Position numbers and translations under genes: made by a program
Source: Dactylosporangium fulvum
GTDB lineage: Bacteria > Actinomycetota > Actinomycetes > Mycobacteriales > Micromonosporaceae
Reading direction: 5' to 3'
Assembly (NCBI RefSeq): GCF_025137375.1
Contig: NZ_CP073720.1
Span: 2,504,501 to 2,568,500 of the forward strand
DNA length: 64,000 nt
The notes under the pieces: model-generated
The model's input: the letters and a program-made list of their open reading frames with translations, nothing else
What the model was told of the DNA's origin: nothing
Database searches by the model: none
Shown here: piece by piece, positions 44,190 to 53,951 of the stretch
Numbering within the stretch: the stretch's first letter is position 1
Layout of the letters: each line of letters opens with the position of its first letter

Positions 44190-44223
44190 CGGTGATTTGT
44201 GTCGGCCCGCTGTCAGCCCGCTG

Positions 44224-46005
44224 TCAGCGGGCCGACGTCAGCCGTGCGCGCAGGTGGTGGCTGTGCGCGGCGGAGACCTGCGCCGCGACGGCGTCCCTGA
44301 TCAGCCCGCTGCGGTGGCGGACATGGCCGCCCGGGCCCTCCACCAGCAGGTGGGCGTGGACCAGCCGGTCGACGGCGTCGAGGACCTCGTCGACGTCGAG
44401 CCCGGCCACGGCGGCGAGCTGCTCGACCCGCAGCGTGCCGAGCGCGGCGGTCAGCCGGAGCACCTCCCAGGCCGCCGGCGCCATCCAGCGGGTGCGCTGG
44501 CGGGCCAGGTGCATGGCGACCTGCCCGGCCGTCGCCGGATCGGCGGCGACCAGCGCCGGGATGCCGCCGCTCGCGGCGAGCGTCTCCGGGTCGAGGTCGG
44601 CGCCGGTCAGCGGCTCCAGCCGGAGCACCAGTCCGGCGTCGAGCGCGCCGAGCGGGCGGGTGGCGATCGTGGACGGGTAACGGTACGAGACCACGACGCG
44701 CAACCCGTGCTCCTGCAGCCAGCGCAGCTCGGCGACCGAGTCGGCGTCGAGGTGCTCGGCGTCGTCGATCGCGACGACCCGCCCCGGCAGGCCGTGTGCG
44801 ATCGTGTCGAGCTCGGCCGGGTGCAGGGCGCGGCGCTCGGCCATCGCGGCGTCGAGGACGTCGTCGGCCGGCCGGTCGAGCTGGTGCAGTACCGTGCGCA
44901 GCCAGCCCAGGCGGAGCGCGCCGCCCGGTCCGGGGCCGCGGCCCAGCCCGGCGGTGCCGGGGTGCAGCTCACGCAGGCGGGCGAGCAGCGCCGACTTGCC
45001 GGCGCCGGCCGGCCCGGCGACGTGGACGACGGCGGGACCGCCCGCGAGGGCCGCGAGCTCCGCGTCCCGGCCGAGGAACCCCGTCGCCGGCTGCCGGGCC
45101 GCGTTCGGCAGGGCCGTCACGACCGCGAGCCGGTCCTGCCGGCCGGGGGCCGGTCGCCGCCGGTCGCCTCGGCGCCGGTCGTGGGCCGGCGGCCCGGGTC
45201 GTTCGGTGCCGCCTCCGGTGCCGCCTCCGGTGCCGGCTCCAGTGCTGGCTCCAGTGCTGGCTCGGACGTCTGCCAGGAGCGTGTCGCGCAGCGTGGCGGT
45301 CTCCCGTGACGGCGCGACGCCCAGCTCCTGTTCCAGGGTGCGGCGGCACTGGTCGTACCACTGGATCACCGCATCGGCGCGGCCGAGGCCGGCGGCGGCG
45401 CGCATCCCGGCCCGGTACGCACGCTCGGTGAAGGGTTCGAGCTCGCTCGCCTCGCGCGCCAGCCGCTGGGCCCGCGCGGGATCGGCTCCGGCGATGGCCT
45501 CGGACAGGTCGAGCAGCGCCGCGACGACGACGGCCCGGACCTCGGCGCGGGCGGGTGCGGCCCACTCCGCGTACTCGTCCTCGGTGAACGGCAGGTCGCG
45601 GGCGAGCCGAACGATCTGCTCCCGCACGTCGGTGCGGTCCGGACGGGTTTCGGCGAGCCGCGCGGCGGTGCGCAGCTCGGCCAGGTCGAGCCGGGCGCGG
45701 TCGGTGGCGAACACGTAGCCGCCGGCCCGGGTCACGATGAACGACCGGGCGGTCGGCACGCCCGGCTGCAGCGTCCGGCGCAGCACCGAGACGTAGTGCT
45801 CCAGCGCGGCCGCGTGGTTGCCCGGCAGCTCCTCGCCCCAGACCGCGTCGGCGAGTGCGTCCTTCGACTGGAGCCGGTCGTGCCGGGCCGCGAGCACGCC
45901 GAGCACCTGGCGCGCCCGGCGCGGCAGGTCGTCGCCGGTCAGCCGCCGCTCACCGCCGGCCGCCTGGTCGATGATCTCGAGCCGTCCGAGCACCCGCACG
46001 TCCAC
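44224..46005 (-). CDS. SARP/BTAD-family regulator with AAA+/STAND-like ATPase domain
   Basis: 593 residues. The N-terminal OmpR-like winged helix begins V-R-V-L-G-R-L-E-I and includes R-R-A-R-Q-V-L-G-V-L-A. It is followed by the bacterial transcriptional activation (BTAD) TPR-like domain (about 100-245). A Gly/Thr-rich linker with repeated G-G-G-T precedes an ATPase domain: Walker A G-P-A-G-A-G-K-S at about 335 and Walker B-like V-V-A-I-D-D-A-E-H. It is like a compact AfsR without the TPR repeats. Targets are unknown. It ends 66 bp before the NrtR-operon promoter on the same strand. Confidence 0.9.
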   Translation of the reverse strand: MDVRVLGRLEIIDQAAGGERRLTGDDLPRRARQVLGVLAARHDRLQSKDALADAVWGEELPGNHAAALEHYVSVLRRTLQPGVPTARSFIVTRAGGYVFATDRARLDLAELRTAARLAETRPDRTDVREQIVRLARDLPFTEDEYAEWAAPARAEVRAVVVAALLDLSEAIAGADPARAQRLAREASELEPFTERAYRAGMRAAAGLGRADAVIQWYDQCRRTLEQELGVAPSRETATLRDTLLADVRASTGASTGAGTGGGTGGGTERPGPPAHDRRRGDRRRPAPGRQDRLAVVTALPNAARQPATGFLGRDAELAALAGGPAVVHVAGPAGAGKSALLARLRELHPGTAGLGRGPGPGGALRLGWLRTVLHQLDRPADDVLDAAMAERRALHPAELDTIAHGLPGRVVAIDDAEHLDADSVAELRWLQEHGLRVVVSYRYPSTIATRPLGALDAGLVLRLEPLTGADLDPETLAASGGIPALVAADPATAGQVAMHLARQRTRWMAPAAWEVLRLTAALGTLRVEQLAAVAGLDVDEVLDAVDRLVHAHLLVEGPGGHVRHRSGLIRDAVAAQVSAAHSHHLRARLTSAR

Positions 46006-46097
46006 GCCCGGCGCGATCGGCAGGCGAGCGGCGTTCCTGAGGCGTTGCCGTGCGCGTGTTCAGCCCCACCAAAGGTCGGTGTGCTGTGCTGTGCGGC

Positions 46098-46220
46098 ATG
46101 AAGCTCATCGCCGCCGCCGGTCACACCGCCCGGCTCACCTGGCGCCTCATCCTTGCCGGTGCCCTGCTGACCGCCCTGGCCGCCGGCCTGGTCACGACGG
46201 TCCTGTCCGTGCTGCGCTGA
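46098..46220 (+). CDS. 40-residue single-pass membrane peptide
   Basis: An ATG at 46098 opens a clean 40-codon frame encoding K-L-I-A-A-A-G-H-T-A-R-L-T-W-R, then one long hydrophobic helix (L-I-L-A-G-A-L-L-T-A-L-A-A-G-L-V-T-T-V-L). Codons keep the G/C third-position bias. No Shine-Dalgarno is evident. It lies between the divergent SARP gene and the YjbR gene. Function unknown. Confidence 0.45.
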   Translation: MKLIAAAGHTARLTWRLILAGALLTALAAGLVTTVLSVLR

Positions 46221-46244
46221 CCGTGCCGTCTTCGGGCTCGCCGC

Positions 46245-46610
46245 TCAGCCGAAGGGCAGGCCGGCGCGGGCGACGATCGGGCGCGGCGCCGTCATCCGCC
46301 ACGCCTCGGTGATCAGGTCGGCCAGCTCTTCCTCGTGCGCCTTGCGCAGCCGGACCTGGACCCAGCCGATCCGGCCCGAGGCGCTCGCCTTCTTGTAGGC
46401 CCGCGGGTCGTCCTCGACGAGCGCGGCCTGCTCCTCCCGGGTCGCCTTGACCAGCATCGTCCAGTCGTCCTCGCACAGGTAGGCGAAGCCCTTGTCGCGC
46501 ACCCGGAACCCGATGTGGTTGCCATGCTGGCGCTGCTCGATCTCGGGCAGCGAGAGCACCATCCGGAGCGCCTCTTCGACGCTCACTCCGCGTCCGGTAC
46601 GGATCCCCAT
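46245..46610 (-). CDS. MmcQ/YjbR-family protein
   Basis: 121 residues. The CyaY-like double-wing fold is indicated by the N-terminal E-E-A-L-R-M-V-L-S-L-P-E-I-E, the G-F-R-V-R-D-K-G-F-A-Y-L strands, and the K-A-S-A-S-G-R-I-G-W-V-Q-V-R-L middle, which is typical of the family. These proteins are often called DNA-binding on structural grounds, but their role is unclear. The ATG at 46610 has weak upstream signals. Confidence 0.88.
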   Translation of the reverse strand: MGIRTGRGVSVEEALRMVLSLPEIEQRQHGNHIGFRVRDKGFAYLCEDDWTMLVKATREEQAALVEDDPRAYKKASASGRIGWVQVRLRKAHEEELADLITEAWRMTAPRPIVARAGLPFG

Positions 46611-46809
46611 GACTCTGGTGTAACAGGCGGGTCCGGCACTTTTCCGGGGATCCGATTTTCCCCTTTTGAGTCTTTCATGATCAATGGCGCGGCCCGACCT
46701 GGGTCGATCTTGCGTTCCCGCAGCGTACGGCCCGGGATCGCGGAAACTGTCGGTGGGCGTCGCTATGGTGTCGCGCGTCGGATCGGACGGCAGTCGGCAG
46801 GAGGCTCGC

Positions 46810-49800
46810 ATGATCGAGGTGGACGTTGATTCGGAGGACACGTTCACCGTGCCGTCCACCTGGCACCGGGACCTCCACCCGCGCCGCGGCGGCGCTCCGG
46901 CCGGGTTCCGTCCGGCCCGCACCTGGGCCGCCGACCGCGCCCGCCTGCTCGCCCGCCACCCGTCGCCGCACGAGTCGTTCGAGCACCCGGAGACCCCACC
47001 GGACGTGGCGGCGCAGGCCCTTGCCGACCTCGACCGTCGTCCGGACGGCACCCCGCTGGGCGCGGCGGCCGTCGCGAGCGCGCTGCTCGGCCCACTCGAC
47101 CAGCGGTCGTGCCGCAGCGCCGCGGCGACGCTCGTCGACGCGTGGATCGCCGGGCACGGGCTGTCCTTCGCCGTGGCGGCCGCCGCCGAGCTGACCGGCC
47201 TGCACTACGACACCGACTGGCAGCGCACGGCCGTGGCGGGCCGGCCGGTGGTCCGGTTCGACGACACGGTCCACCGCTGGCTCCCGGAGGGGCTCGGCCC
47301 GCTGCTCGCCCGGGTCAGGGCCGCCCTTGCCGCCGCCTCCGACGACGATCACCGTGCCGCGATCGAGGTCCTCGCCGCGCACCGGGAGCGCTCGCCGGAC
47401 CACCGGGTGACGGCGGCCTTCCTCGCGCCGGCCGGCCACGCCGCGGCACGGGCCTGGGTCGACGAGGCCGTCGCCGAGGTCCTGGGCCGGCAGTTCGGGC
47501 CGCAGTTCCGGCCGCAGTTCCGGCCGCGCGCCGACCAGCACGCCGTGCTGCTGCTCGCCGCGGTGACGAGCCCGGCGCAGGCGGAGGCGCTCGCTGACAC
47601 CCTGCCCGACCACCGCCTGTTCTCGTCCACCGGCACGCTGCTCAGCGCCGGCGAGGGCCTCGGCACCGCCGGCCTGCCGGTGTTCCTCGACTGGCTGGAC
47701 GGGCGCGAGGCGGCCGCCGAGACACGGCGCCGCCTGCTGTCGATCATCGCGGCATTGCCGTCCGACGCGGCGTTCCAGTCGCTGCTCGACCGGCTCGACA
47801 GCCGGCTCGACGGGCGGCACGTCCCGGCCGCGCTGGCCGAGGCCGCCGACCGGTTCCCCCGCCGGGCGCTGCGCCTGCTCGGCACGTCGCGGCGCCGCGA
47901 CGCCGCGGAGCGGCTGCGGGCGCACGCGACTCGGCACCGTGCGGTGGCCGCGGAGCTGCTGGCTGCCTCCTCGGCGCTCCCGGAGGGCGCCGCCGCCCGG
48001 GTGCGTTCGGCGCTCGCGGCGCTCGACCGGCGTGCCGTCGCGGACCCGGAGGCCCTGCCCGCCCTGCTGGTCAGCCCGCCGTGGACCGCCCGGCGCGGTG
48101 CGGCCCGCAAGCCGGTCGTGGTCACGGGGCTGCGGTGCACGGACCGGCCGTCGATCGTGTGGCTGCCCGGCGAGCGCGACGCGTGGCTCGCCGGCACCGA
48201 GGGGCTCGCCTACACCGAGGGGTTCGCCGGCTGGGGCGTCCCCGTCCCCGACTGGACGATCACCGCCGCCGAGGTCGCCGGCCCGCGGAGCCGCTGGCAG
48301 GACACCGTCGGGTTCCTCCTGCGGGCGCCGGAGGCACTCGCCGCGCCGATCGCGTCCGGCTGGGTGCCCGCCTACCTGTGGGGCGCGGAGCACTGGCTGC
48401 CCGGGCTCGTCGCCAGGTTCGGGCTGCTGGTGCTGCCGATGGCCGTGGAGACCGTGCGGAAGGCCCCGCCCGCGACGGCGGCGGCCGTGGCACCGGTCCT
48501 GCTGCCGTATGCCGCGCCCCAGGTCGCGACGCTCATGGCGACCTGGCTCGTCACCCGCAAGACCGTGCGGCCGGTCGCGTCGGCCTGGCTCGCCCGCCAT
48601 CCCGAGGCGGCCTCCCGGGCGCTGATCCCGGTCGCGCTGGCCGCCCCGGGGCCGGACCGGCGCGCCGCGGAGCGGGCGCTGCTCACCATCGCCGGCAACG
48701 GACGGCGCGACGCGGTCGACGCCGCGGCCCGCCACCACGGGCCCGAGGCCACGCGGGCCGTCACCGACCTGCTCGACACCGACCCGCTGGAGCGGTTGCC
48801 CGCCCGGTTGCCGGTGCTCTTCGACTGGGCCGACCCCGCCCGGCTCGCCCCGATCGAGCTGCGGCGCGGCGCCGGGGCACTGCCGGTCGACGCGGTGCGG
48901 CACGTCCTCACGATGCTCGCGATGTCCAGCCCCGACGAGCCGTATTCCGGAGTCGCCGTCGTCCGCGAGGCCTGCACGGAGCGGTCCCTGGCCGAGTTCG
49001 GCCGGTCGCTGCTGCGGCAGTGGCTCGACGCCGGGGCGCCACCCAGGGCCGGCTGGGTGCTCGAAACCCAGGCCCTCGTCGGTGACGACGAGACCGTCCA
49101 CCAGCTCGCCGCGCTGATCCGTGCCTGGGCGGCCGAGGGCGGGATCGCCCGGGCCAACGCGGCGCTCGACGTGTTCGTCCGGATCGGCAGCGACACCGCG
49201 CTCATGCACCTGCACGGCATCGCGGAGAAGGTCCGGACCAGGGCGGTGCGCCAGCGCGCCCGGCAGCGGCTCGACGACATCGCCACCGACCTCGGGCTGA
49301 GCGGCGACCAGTTCGCCGACCGGCTCGTCCCGCGGTTCGGGCTCGACGCCGACGGCACGCTGCCGCTCGACTACGGTCCGCGCCGGTTCGTGGTCGGCTT
49401 CGACGAGCAGCTCCGCCCGTTCGTCGCCGACGAGGACGGCCGGCGGCGGGCCACGTTGCCGAAGCCGGGGGTGAAGGACGACCCGGAGCTGGCACCGGCC
49501 GCCGTGCAACGGTTCACCACCCTCAAGAAGGACGTGCGGACCGTCGCCGCCGACCAGCTGCACCGCCTCGAGCGGGCGATGGTCCGGCAGCGGCGGTGGA
49601 GCGGCACCGAGTTCCGGGTGCACGTCGCCGGCCACCCGCTGCTGTGGCACATCGCGCGGCGGCTCGTCTGGGCCACCTTCGACCCGGCCGGCAACGTGAC
49701 CGGCGCGTTTCGGCTCGCCGAGGACCGCACCCTCGCCGACGCCGACGACCGGGCGGTGTCCCTCGCCGACGACACCCGCGTCGGCATCGCGCACCCGCTC

Positions 49801-50271
49801 CATCTCGGCGACACGCTCCAGGCCTGGTCGGAGCTGTTCGCCGACTACGCGCTCCTCCCGCCGTTCCCGCAGCTGGACCGGGCCGTGCACCGGCTGACCG
49901 CCGCCGAGCGGGAGGCGGTCACGTTCGACCGGTTCACCGGGGCCAAGGCCATGGGCGTCAAGCTGCTCGGCCTCGAGCGCCGCGACTGGCGCCGCGCCCA
50001 CGTCTGGGACGCCGCGGCCGGCTGGATCCAGCTCGACCTGCCCGGCGAGCCGGCCGGTGCGTCGGTCGCCGTCGCCCGGATCGAGCCCGGCCTGGACTAC
50101 GCCAATCCCTCGGCGACACCCGAGCACGTCATCACCGAGGTCTGGGTCAGCCGGTCGCTTGTGGACGGGGCCGGCTGGAGCGCGGCCGCCGAGGACCGCG
50201 TCCCGCTCGGCGCGCTCCACCCCGTCACCGCATCCGAGATCATCTGCGACCTGGAGGGCACCGCACCGTGA
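46810..50271 (+). CDS. DUF4132-domain protein A (1153 residues)
   Basis: A very large cytosolic protein with no signal peptide or membrane segment. The N-terminal ~850 residues are alpha-helical repeat-like (many A-A-E-R-F-P-R-R-A-L / A-T-L-M-A-T-W segments), with Gln-rich R-Q-F-G-P-Q-F-R-P repeats near 235. The C-terminal ~300 residues hold the DUF4132 core: L-D-A-D-G-T-L-P-L-D-Y-G-P-R-R-F-V-V-G-F-D-E-Q, then P-F-V-A-D-E-D-G-R-R-R, P-K-P-G and L-K-K-D-V-R-T-V-A-A-D-Q. AGGAGG lies 7 nt before the ATG. The E. coli relatives (YehI, MolR region) have no clear function. It is coupled by a GTGA overlap to a paralogue. Confidence 0.92.
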   Translation: MIEVDVDSEDTFTVPSTWHRDLHPRRGGAPAGFRPARTWAADRARLLARHPSPHESFEHPETPPDVAAQALADLDRRPDGTPLGAAAVASALLGPLDQRSCRSAAATLVDAWIAGHGLSFAVAAAAELTGLHYDTDWQRTAVAGRPVVRFDDTVHRWLPEGLGPLLARVRAALAAASDDDHRAAIEVLAAHRERSPDHRVTAAFLAPAGHAAARAWVDEAVAEVLGRQFGPQFRPQFRPRADQHAVLLLAAVTSPAQAEALADTLPDHRLFSSTGTLLSAGEGLGTAGLPVFLDWLDGREAAAETRRRLLSIIAALPSDAAFQSLLDRLDSRLDGRHVPAALAEAADRFPRRALRLLGTSRRRDAAERLRAHATRHRAVAAELLAASSALPEGAAARVRSALAALDRRAVADPEALPALLVSPPWTARRGAARKPVVVTGLRCTDRPSIVWLPGERDAWLAGTEGLAYTEGFAGWGVPVPDWTITAAEVAGPRSRWQDTVGFLLRAPEALAAPIASGWVPAYLWGAEHWLPGLVARFGLLVLPMAVETVRKAPPATAAAVAPVLLPYAAPQVATLMATWLVTRKTVRPVASAWLARHPEAASRALIPVALAAPGPDRRAAERALLTIAGNGRRDAVDAAARHHGPEATRAVTDLLDTDPLERLPARLPVLFDWADPARLAPIELRRGAGALPVDAVRHVLTMLAMSSPDEPYSGVAVVREACTERSLAEFGRSLLRQWLDAGAPPRAGWVLETQALVGDDETVHQLAALIRAWAAEGGIARANAALDVFVRIGSDTALMHLHGIAEKVRTRAVRQRARQRLDDIATDLGLSGDQFADRLVPRFGLDADGTLPLDYGPRRFVVGFDEQLRPFVADEDGRRRATLPKPGVKDDPELAPAAVQRFTTLKKDVRTVAADQLHRLERAMVRQRRWSGTEFRVHVAGHPLLWHIARRLVWATFDPAGNVTGAFRLAEDRTLADADDRAVSLADDTRVGIAHPLHLGDTLQAWSELFADYALLPPFPQLDRAVHRLTAAEREAVTFDRFTGAKAMGVKLLGLERRDWRRAHVWDAAAGWIQLDLPGEPAGASVAVARIEPGLDYANPSATPEHVITEVWVSRSLVDGAGWSAAAEDRVPLGALHPVTASEIICDLEGTAP

Positions 50272-53200
50272 CCAGCGCCATGACCGACGAGGACGTCTTC
50301 CGCACGCCGTCCTCCTGGCAGCGCAGCATCCTGCCGCGCCGGGGCGGGCTCGCCGTCGGCTACCGGCCCGGCGCCGACTGGGCCCGGACCGTCGCCGGCG
50401 TCCTCGCCCGGAAGACCGGCGACCAGGGCGGGGTCGACCCGCTCCGGGCGCTCACGCACGACGACACCCCGGAGGACGTCCGCGCCGAGGGCCTCGCGCA
50501 CCTCGCCGGCGACCCGGCCGGCACGCCGCTCGGTGCCGCCGCCGTCGCGATCACCGCGGTCTGGCCGTCCGAGCTGTGGAGCTCGACCGTCAGCTCCGCG
50601 TTCGCGGACGGCTGGATCGCCACCCGCGGACTGGCGTTCGCGGTGTGCGCCGGGGTGGAGCTGGCCGACCTGCGGAACTGGCGGAACGGCGACCACTCCG
50701 GCCCGAACGGGGTCGCCGTCGGCCCGGTCCGCCGGTACGGCACCGGATCACCGACGAACCACTGGGAGATCGACGGCACGGCCCTGGTGCTGCACCGGCT
50801 GCGGGCCGCGATGGCCGCCGCGTCCGACGAGGACCACGCCGAGGCGGTCGCCGCTCTCGCCGCACTCCGGGAGCGGCCGCTGCGGCCGCACCAGTTCGCC
50901 GCCACGTCGTTCCTCGTCCCCGGCGAGCACGCCTGGGTCGAGCACGACGTCGTCGCCTTCACGCGCGGCACCGCCAACGAGTGGAACGCGCTGCTCCTCG
51001 CCGCGTCGATCAGCGACCCGGCGCAGTTCGTGGTCATGGACCACGTGCGGTATCACCTGACCACCTCCCTGACGCGGATGCACACCCTGGGCGAGGGACT
51101 CGGTGCCGCGGGCCTGCCGGTCTACGCCGACCTGCTGGGCAACTACCCCTACGACACGACGCTGCGCACCGTCTTCGGCCTGGTCGCCGCAGTGCCGACC
51201 GACGAGGCGTTCCAGTTGCTCGTCGACCGCGCCGACGACCGGCACGCGGTGCCGGCGCTGATGGAGGCCGCCGAGCGGTTCCCGCGCCGGGCGATGCGGA
51301 TGCTCGCGTCGGCGGGCGGCGCGGCGACCGCCGGCCTCCTGCGCCTGCACGTGGTCAAGCACCCCGAGGTCGCCGGGGAGGTCGCGGCCGAGCTCTCGGC
51401 CGGGCTCTCGGCTGAGCTCTCGGCCGGGCTCCCAGGCGGGCTCCCAGGCGGGCTCCCAGGCGGGCTCCCAGGCGGGCCCTCGGGCGGGCTACCCGGCGGT
51501 CCCGCCCAGCGGATCACCGCGATCATGTCCGGGCTGTCGGCGGCCCCGGAGGCGCCGCCGAGCGCGTTGCCGCCGTTGCTGATGTCGCCGCCGTGGACGG
51601 TGACCCGCAAGGCCCGCAAGCCGGTCGTCGTCGCCGGTCTGGAGTGCGCCGACGAGCCGTGGCTCGACTGGGCACCCGGCGAGCGCGACGAATGGCTGCG
51701 CGTGTCGCTGCGCGGCACCTGGAACCGCGGCGTCGACCACGCGCCGATCGCGGAGCAGATCCGGGCCGGCCGGAGCCGGATCTGGGACGAGATCGAGTTC
51801 TTCGCCCGTGGCCCCAAGGAGCTCGTCCTGCCGCTGCTGCCGGAGTGGCGCCCCCATGACCTCTGGGACGCCGAGGTCTGGCTGACCTTCGTCGCCGCGA
51901 AGTACGAGCTGGCGGCATATCCGACGGTGATCGAGGCCGCCCGCCGCAACCCGGCGGAGGTCGCGCCGATCCTCATGCCGTTCACGGGGCCGCAGGTGGC
52001 GACGCTCATGGCGGAATGGCACGGCCGCCTGAAGACCGTCCGGCCCGTGGCCGCGACCTGGCTGCGGCGGCACCCGGTCACGGCCGCCCGCACGCTCGTC
52101 CCGGCCGCGCTGGCCAAGCCCGGCACCGCCCGCCGCCACGCCGAGCGGGCACTGCTGTTCATCGCCGCGGCCGGGCACCGCGACACCGTCGAGACGGCCG
52201 CCCTCGGTTACGGCGAGGAGGCCGCGGCCGGCATCGCGGCGCTGCTCGACACCGACCCGGTCGAGCTGCTCCCGGCGAAGCTCCCCGTGGTGCCCGACTG
52301 GGCGGACCCGGCGCTGCTCGCCCCGATCGAGCTCACCGGCGGCGCCGGGACGCTGCCCGCGGCGGCGGTCCGGCACGTGCTGACGATGCTCGCCATGTCA
52401 CGGATCGGCGAGCCGTATGCGGGCCTGGCCGTGGTCCTGCGCGAATGCGAGCCGGCGACGCTCGCCGAGTTCGGCTGGAGCCTGTTCGAGGCATGGCAGC
52501 GGGCCGGCTCCCCGGCGAAGGAGAGCTGGGCGCTCGACACGCTCGGGCACCTCGGCGACGACGAGACGGTGCGCCGGCTCGCCCCGGTCATCCGGGCGTG
52601 GCCCGGCGGCGGCGGCCACGCCCGGGCCGTCACCGGCCTCGACGTGCTCGCCGAGATCGGCACCGACGTGGCCCTCATGCACCTGCACGGCATCGCCGAG
52701 AAGGCGAAGTTCCGGGGGCTCAGGGACCGGGCCACGGAGAAGATCGCCGAGGTCGCCGCCGGCCTCGGGCTGACCGGCGACCAGCTCGCCGACCGGCTCG
52801 TCCCCGCCTTCGGGCTCGACGCCGACGGCACCCTCACGCTCGACTACGGGCCGCGCAGCTTCGTGGTGGGCTTCGACGAGCAGCTCAAGCCGTTCGTCGC
52901 CGACGAGGACGGCCGGCGGCGGGCCGCGTTGCCGAAGCCGGGCGCGAAGGACGACCCCGGGCTCGCGCCCGCGGCGGCACAGCGCTTCGCGGCGCTCAAG
53001 AAGGACGTGCGGACCGTCGCCGCCGACCAGATCCGCCGGTTCGAGCGGGCGATGGTGTGGCAGCGCCGCTGGACCGGCGCCGAGTTCCGGCAGTTGATCG
53101 TCGGCCATCCGCTGGTGTGGCACGTGGCACGCCGCCTGGTGTGGGCCGTCCACTCCGACACGAGGACCGGCACGACAGCCGGCACGACAGCCGACACGAG

Positions 53201-53795
53201 GACCGGCATGGGGACCGGCACCGGGATCGTCTCGTCCCTGCGGGTCGCCGAGGACCGCAGCCTCGCCGACCTCGCCGACCGGGCCGTCACGCTAGGCGAC
53301 GACGCCCTGGTCGGGGTGGCGCATCCGCTGCACCTCGGCGGTGACCTGTCCGGCTGGGCGGAGTTGTTCGCCGACTACGAGATCCTCCAGCCGTTCGCGC
53401 AGCTGAATCGCGACACCTACACGGTCACCGACGCGGAGCGGGCCGCGACCACCCTCCGCCGGCTCGGCGACCTCGCGTTCACCGGGGTCAAGGTCCCCAC
53501 CACCAAGGTGCTGGGCCTCGAGCGGCGCGGCTGGCGGCGCGCCGCGGCGGAGGACGGCGGCATCCAGGGCTGGATGGAGCGCGACCTGCCCGGCGGCGAC
53601 CTCCTCGTCGTCGACCTCGAGCCGGGGATCGTCGTCGGGGACGTCACCGCCTACGCGGAGCAGTCGCTCGGTGACGTCTACGTCCGCGGCGCCGGCGACA
53701 CCCACTGGTTCGGGCGACGCGCGCACCCCCTCGACCAGCTCGACGCGGTCACCATGTCCGAGGTCGTCCGGGAGCTGCGGGAGGTCGTGCTGTAG
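50268..53795 (+). CDS. DUF4132-domain protein B (1175 residues), paralogue of A
   Basis: The start GTG overlaps the stop of protein A (GTGA, 50268-50271), with GGAGGG upstream, so both should be made in fixed ratio. The layout is the same as A and the C-terminal core is almost word for word the same (L-D-Y-G-P-R-S-F-V-V-G-F-D-E-Q, P-F-V-A-D-E-D-G-R-R-R, L-K-K-D-V-R-T-V-A-A-D-Q). The two arose by tandem duplication and have diverged strongly in the helical half. Two low-complexity inserts are not in A: nine 12-bp units encoding G/E-L-S/P-A/G tetrapeptides (51390-51497), and a Thr/Gly-rich stretch (53157-53226). Function unknown. Confidence 0.92.
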   Translation: MTSAMTDEDVFRTPSSWQRSILPRRGGLAVGYRPGADWARTVAGVLARKTGDQGGVDPLRALTHDDTPEDVRAEGLAHLAGDPAGTPLGAAAVAITAVWPSELWSSTVSSAFADGWIATRGLAFAVCAGVELADLRNWRNGDHSGPNGVAVGPVRRYGTGSPTNHWEIDGTALVLHRLRAAMAAASDEDHAEAVAALAALRERPLRPHQFAATSFLVPGEHAWVEHDVVAFTRGTANEWNALLLAASISDPAQFVVMDHVRYHLTTSLTRMHTLGEGLGAAGLPVYADLLGNYPYDTTLRTVFGLVAAVPTDEAFQLLVDRADDRHAVPALMEAAERFPRRAMRMLASAGGAATAGLLRLHVVKHPEVAGEVAAELSAGLSAELSAGLPGGLPGGLPGGLPGGPSGGLPGGPAQRITAIMSGLSAAPEAPPSALPPLLMSPPWTVTRKARKPVVVAGLECADEPWLDWAPGERDEWLRVSLRGTWNRGVDHAPIAEQIRAGRSRIWDEIEFFARGPKELVLPLLPEWRPHDLWDAEVWLTFVAAKYELAAYPTVIEAARRNPAEVAPILMPFTGPQVATLMAEWHGRLKTVRPVAATWLRRHPVTAARTLVPAALAKPGTARRHAERALLFIAAAGHRDTVETAALGYGEEAAAGIAALLDTDPVELLPAKLPVVPDWADPALLAPIELTGGAGTLPAAAVRHVLTMLAMSRIGEPYAGLAVVLRECEPATLAEFGWSLFEAWQRAGSPAKESWALDTLGHLGDDETVRRLAPVIRAWPGGGGHARAVTGLDVLAEIGTDVALMHLHGIAEKAKFRGLRDRATEKIAEVAAGLGLTGDQLADRLVPAFGLDADGTLTLDYGPRSFVVGFDEQLKPFVADEDGRRRAALPKPGAKDDPGLAPAAAQRFAALKKDVRTVAADQIRRFERAMVWQRRWTGAEFRQLIVGHPLVWHVARRLVWAVHSDTRTGTTAGTTADTRTGMGTGTGIVSSLRVAEDRSLADLADRAVTLGDDALVGVAHPLHLGGDLSGWAELFADYEILQPFAQLNRDTYTVTDAERAATTLRRLGDLAFTGVKVPTTKVLGLERRGWRRAAAEDGGIQGWMERDLPGGDLLVVDLEPGIVVGDVTAYAEQSLGDVYVRGAGDTHWFGRRAHPLDQLDAVTMSEVVRELREVVL

Positions 53796-53861
53796 GCGCC
53801 GGCGCTGACCTCACCCGTGCCGTCACCCGTGCCGGCACCGTGCCGATTTCCGCGATCCTGA

Positions 53862-53877
53862 GCACACGTCCGTGTGC
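53862..53877. other. Inverted repeat upstream of dnaE
   Basis: gcacacg-tc-cgtgtgc: 7-bp perfect arms with a 2-nt centre. It is either a small terminator for the DUF4132 pair or a protein-binding site in the dnaE promoter region (TAGGCT lies near 53906). Confidence 0.4.
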
Positions 53878-53951
53878 CTCGGCGTGTCGGCCCGGATCCA
53901 TGACTAGGCTGATCGGCCGGACCGGATCGAACCGCGCTTCAGGAGGTTGGC

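Noticed and set aside
46810..53795. Calling the DUF4132 pair a defence system
   Set aside because: There is no nuclease, NTPase, TIR or transmembrane effector motif and no mobile-element context, so the idea is kept only as a question in the findings.
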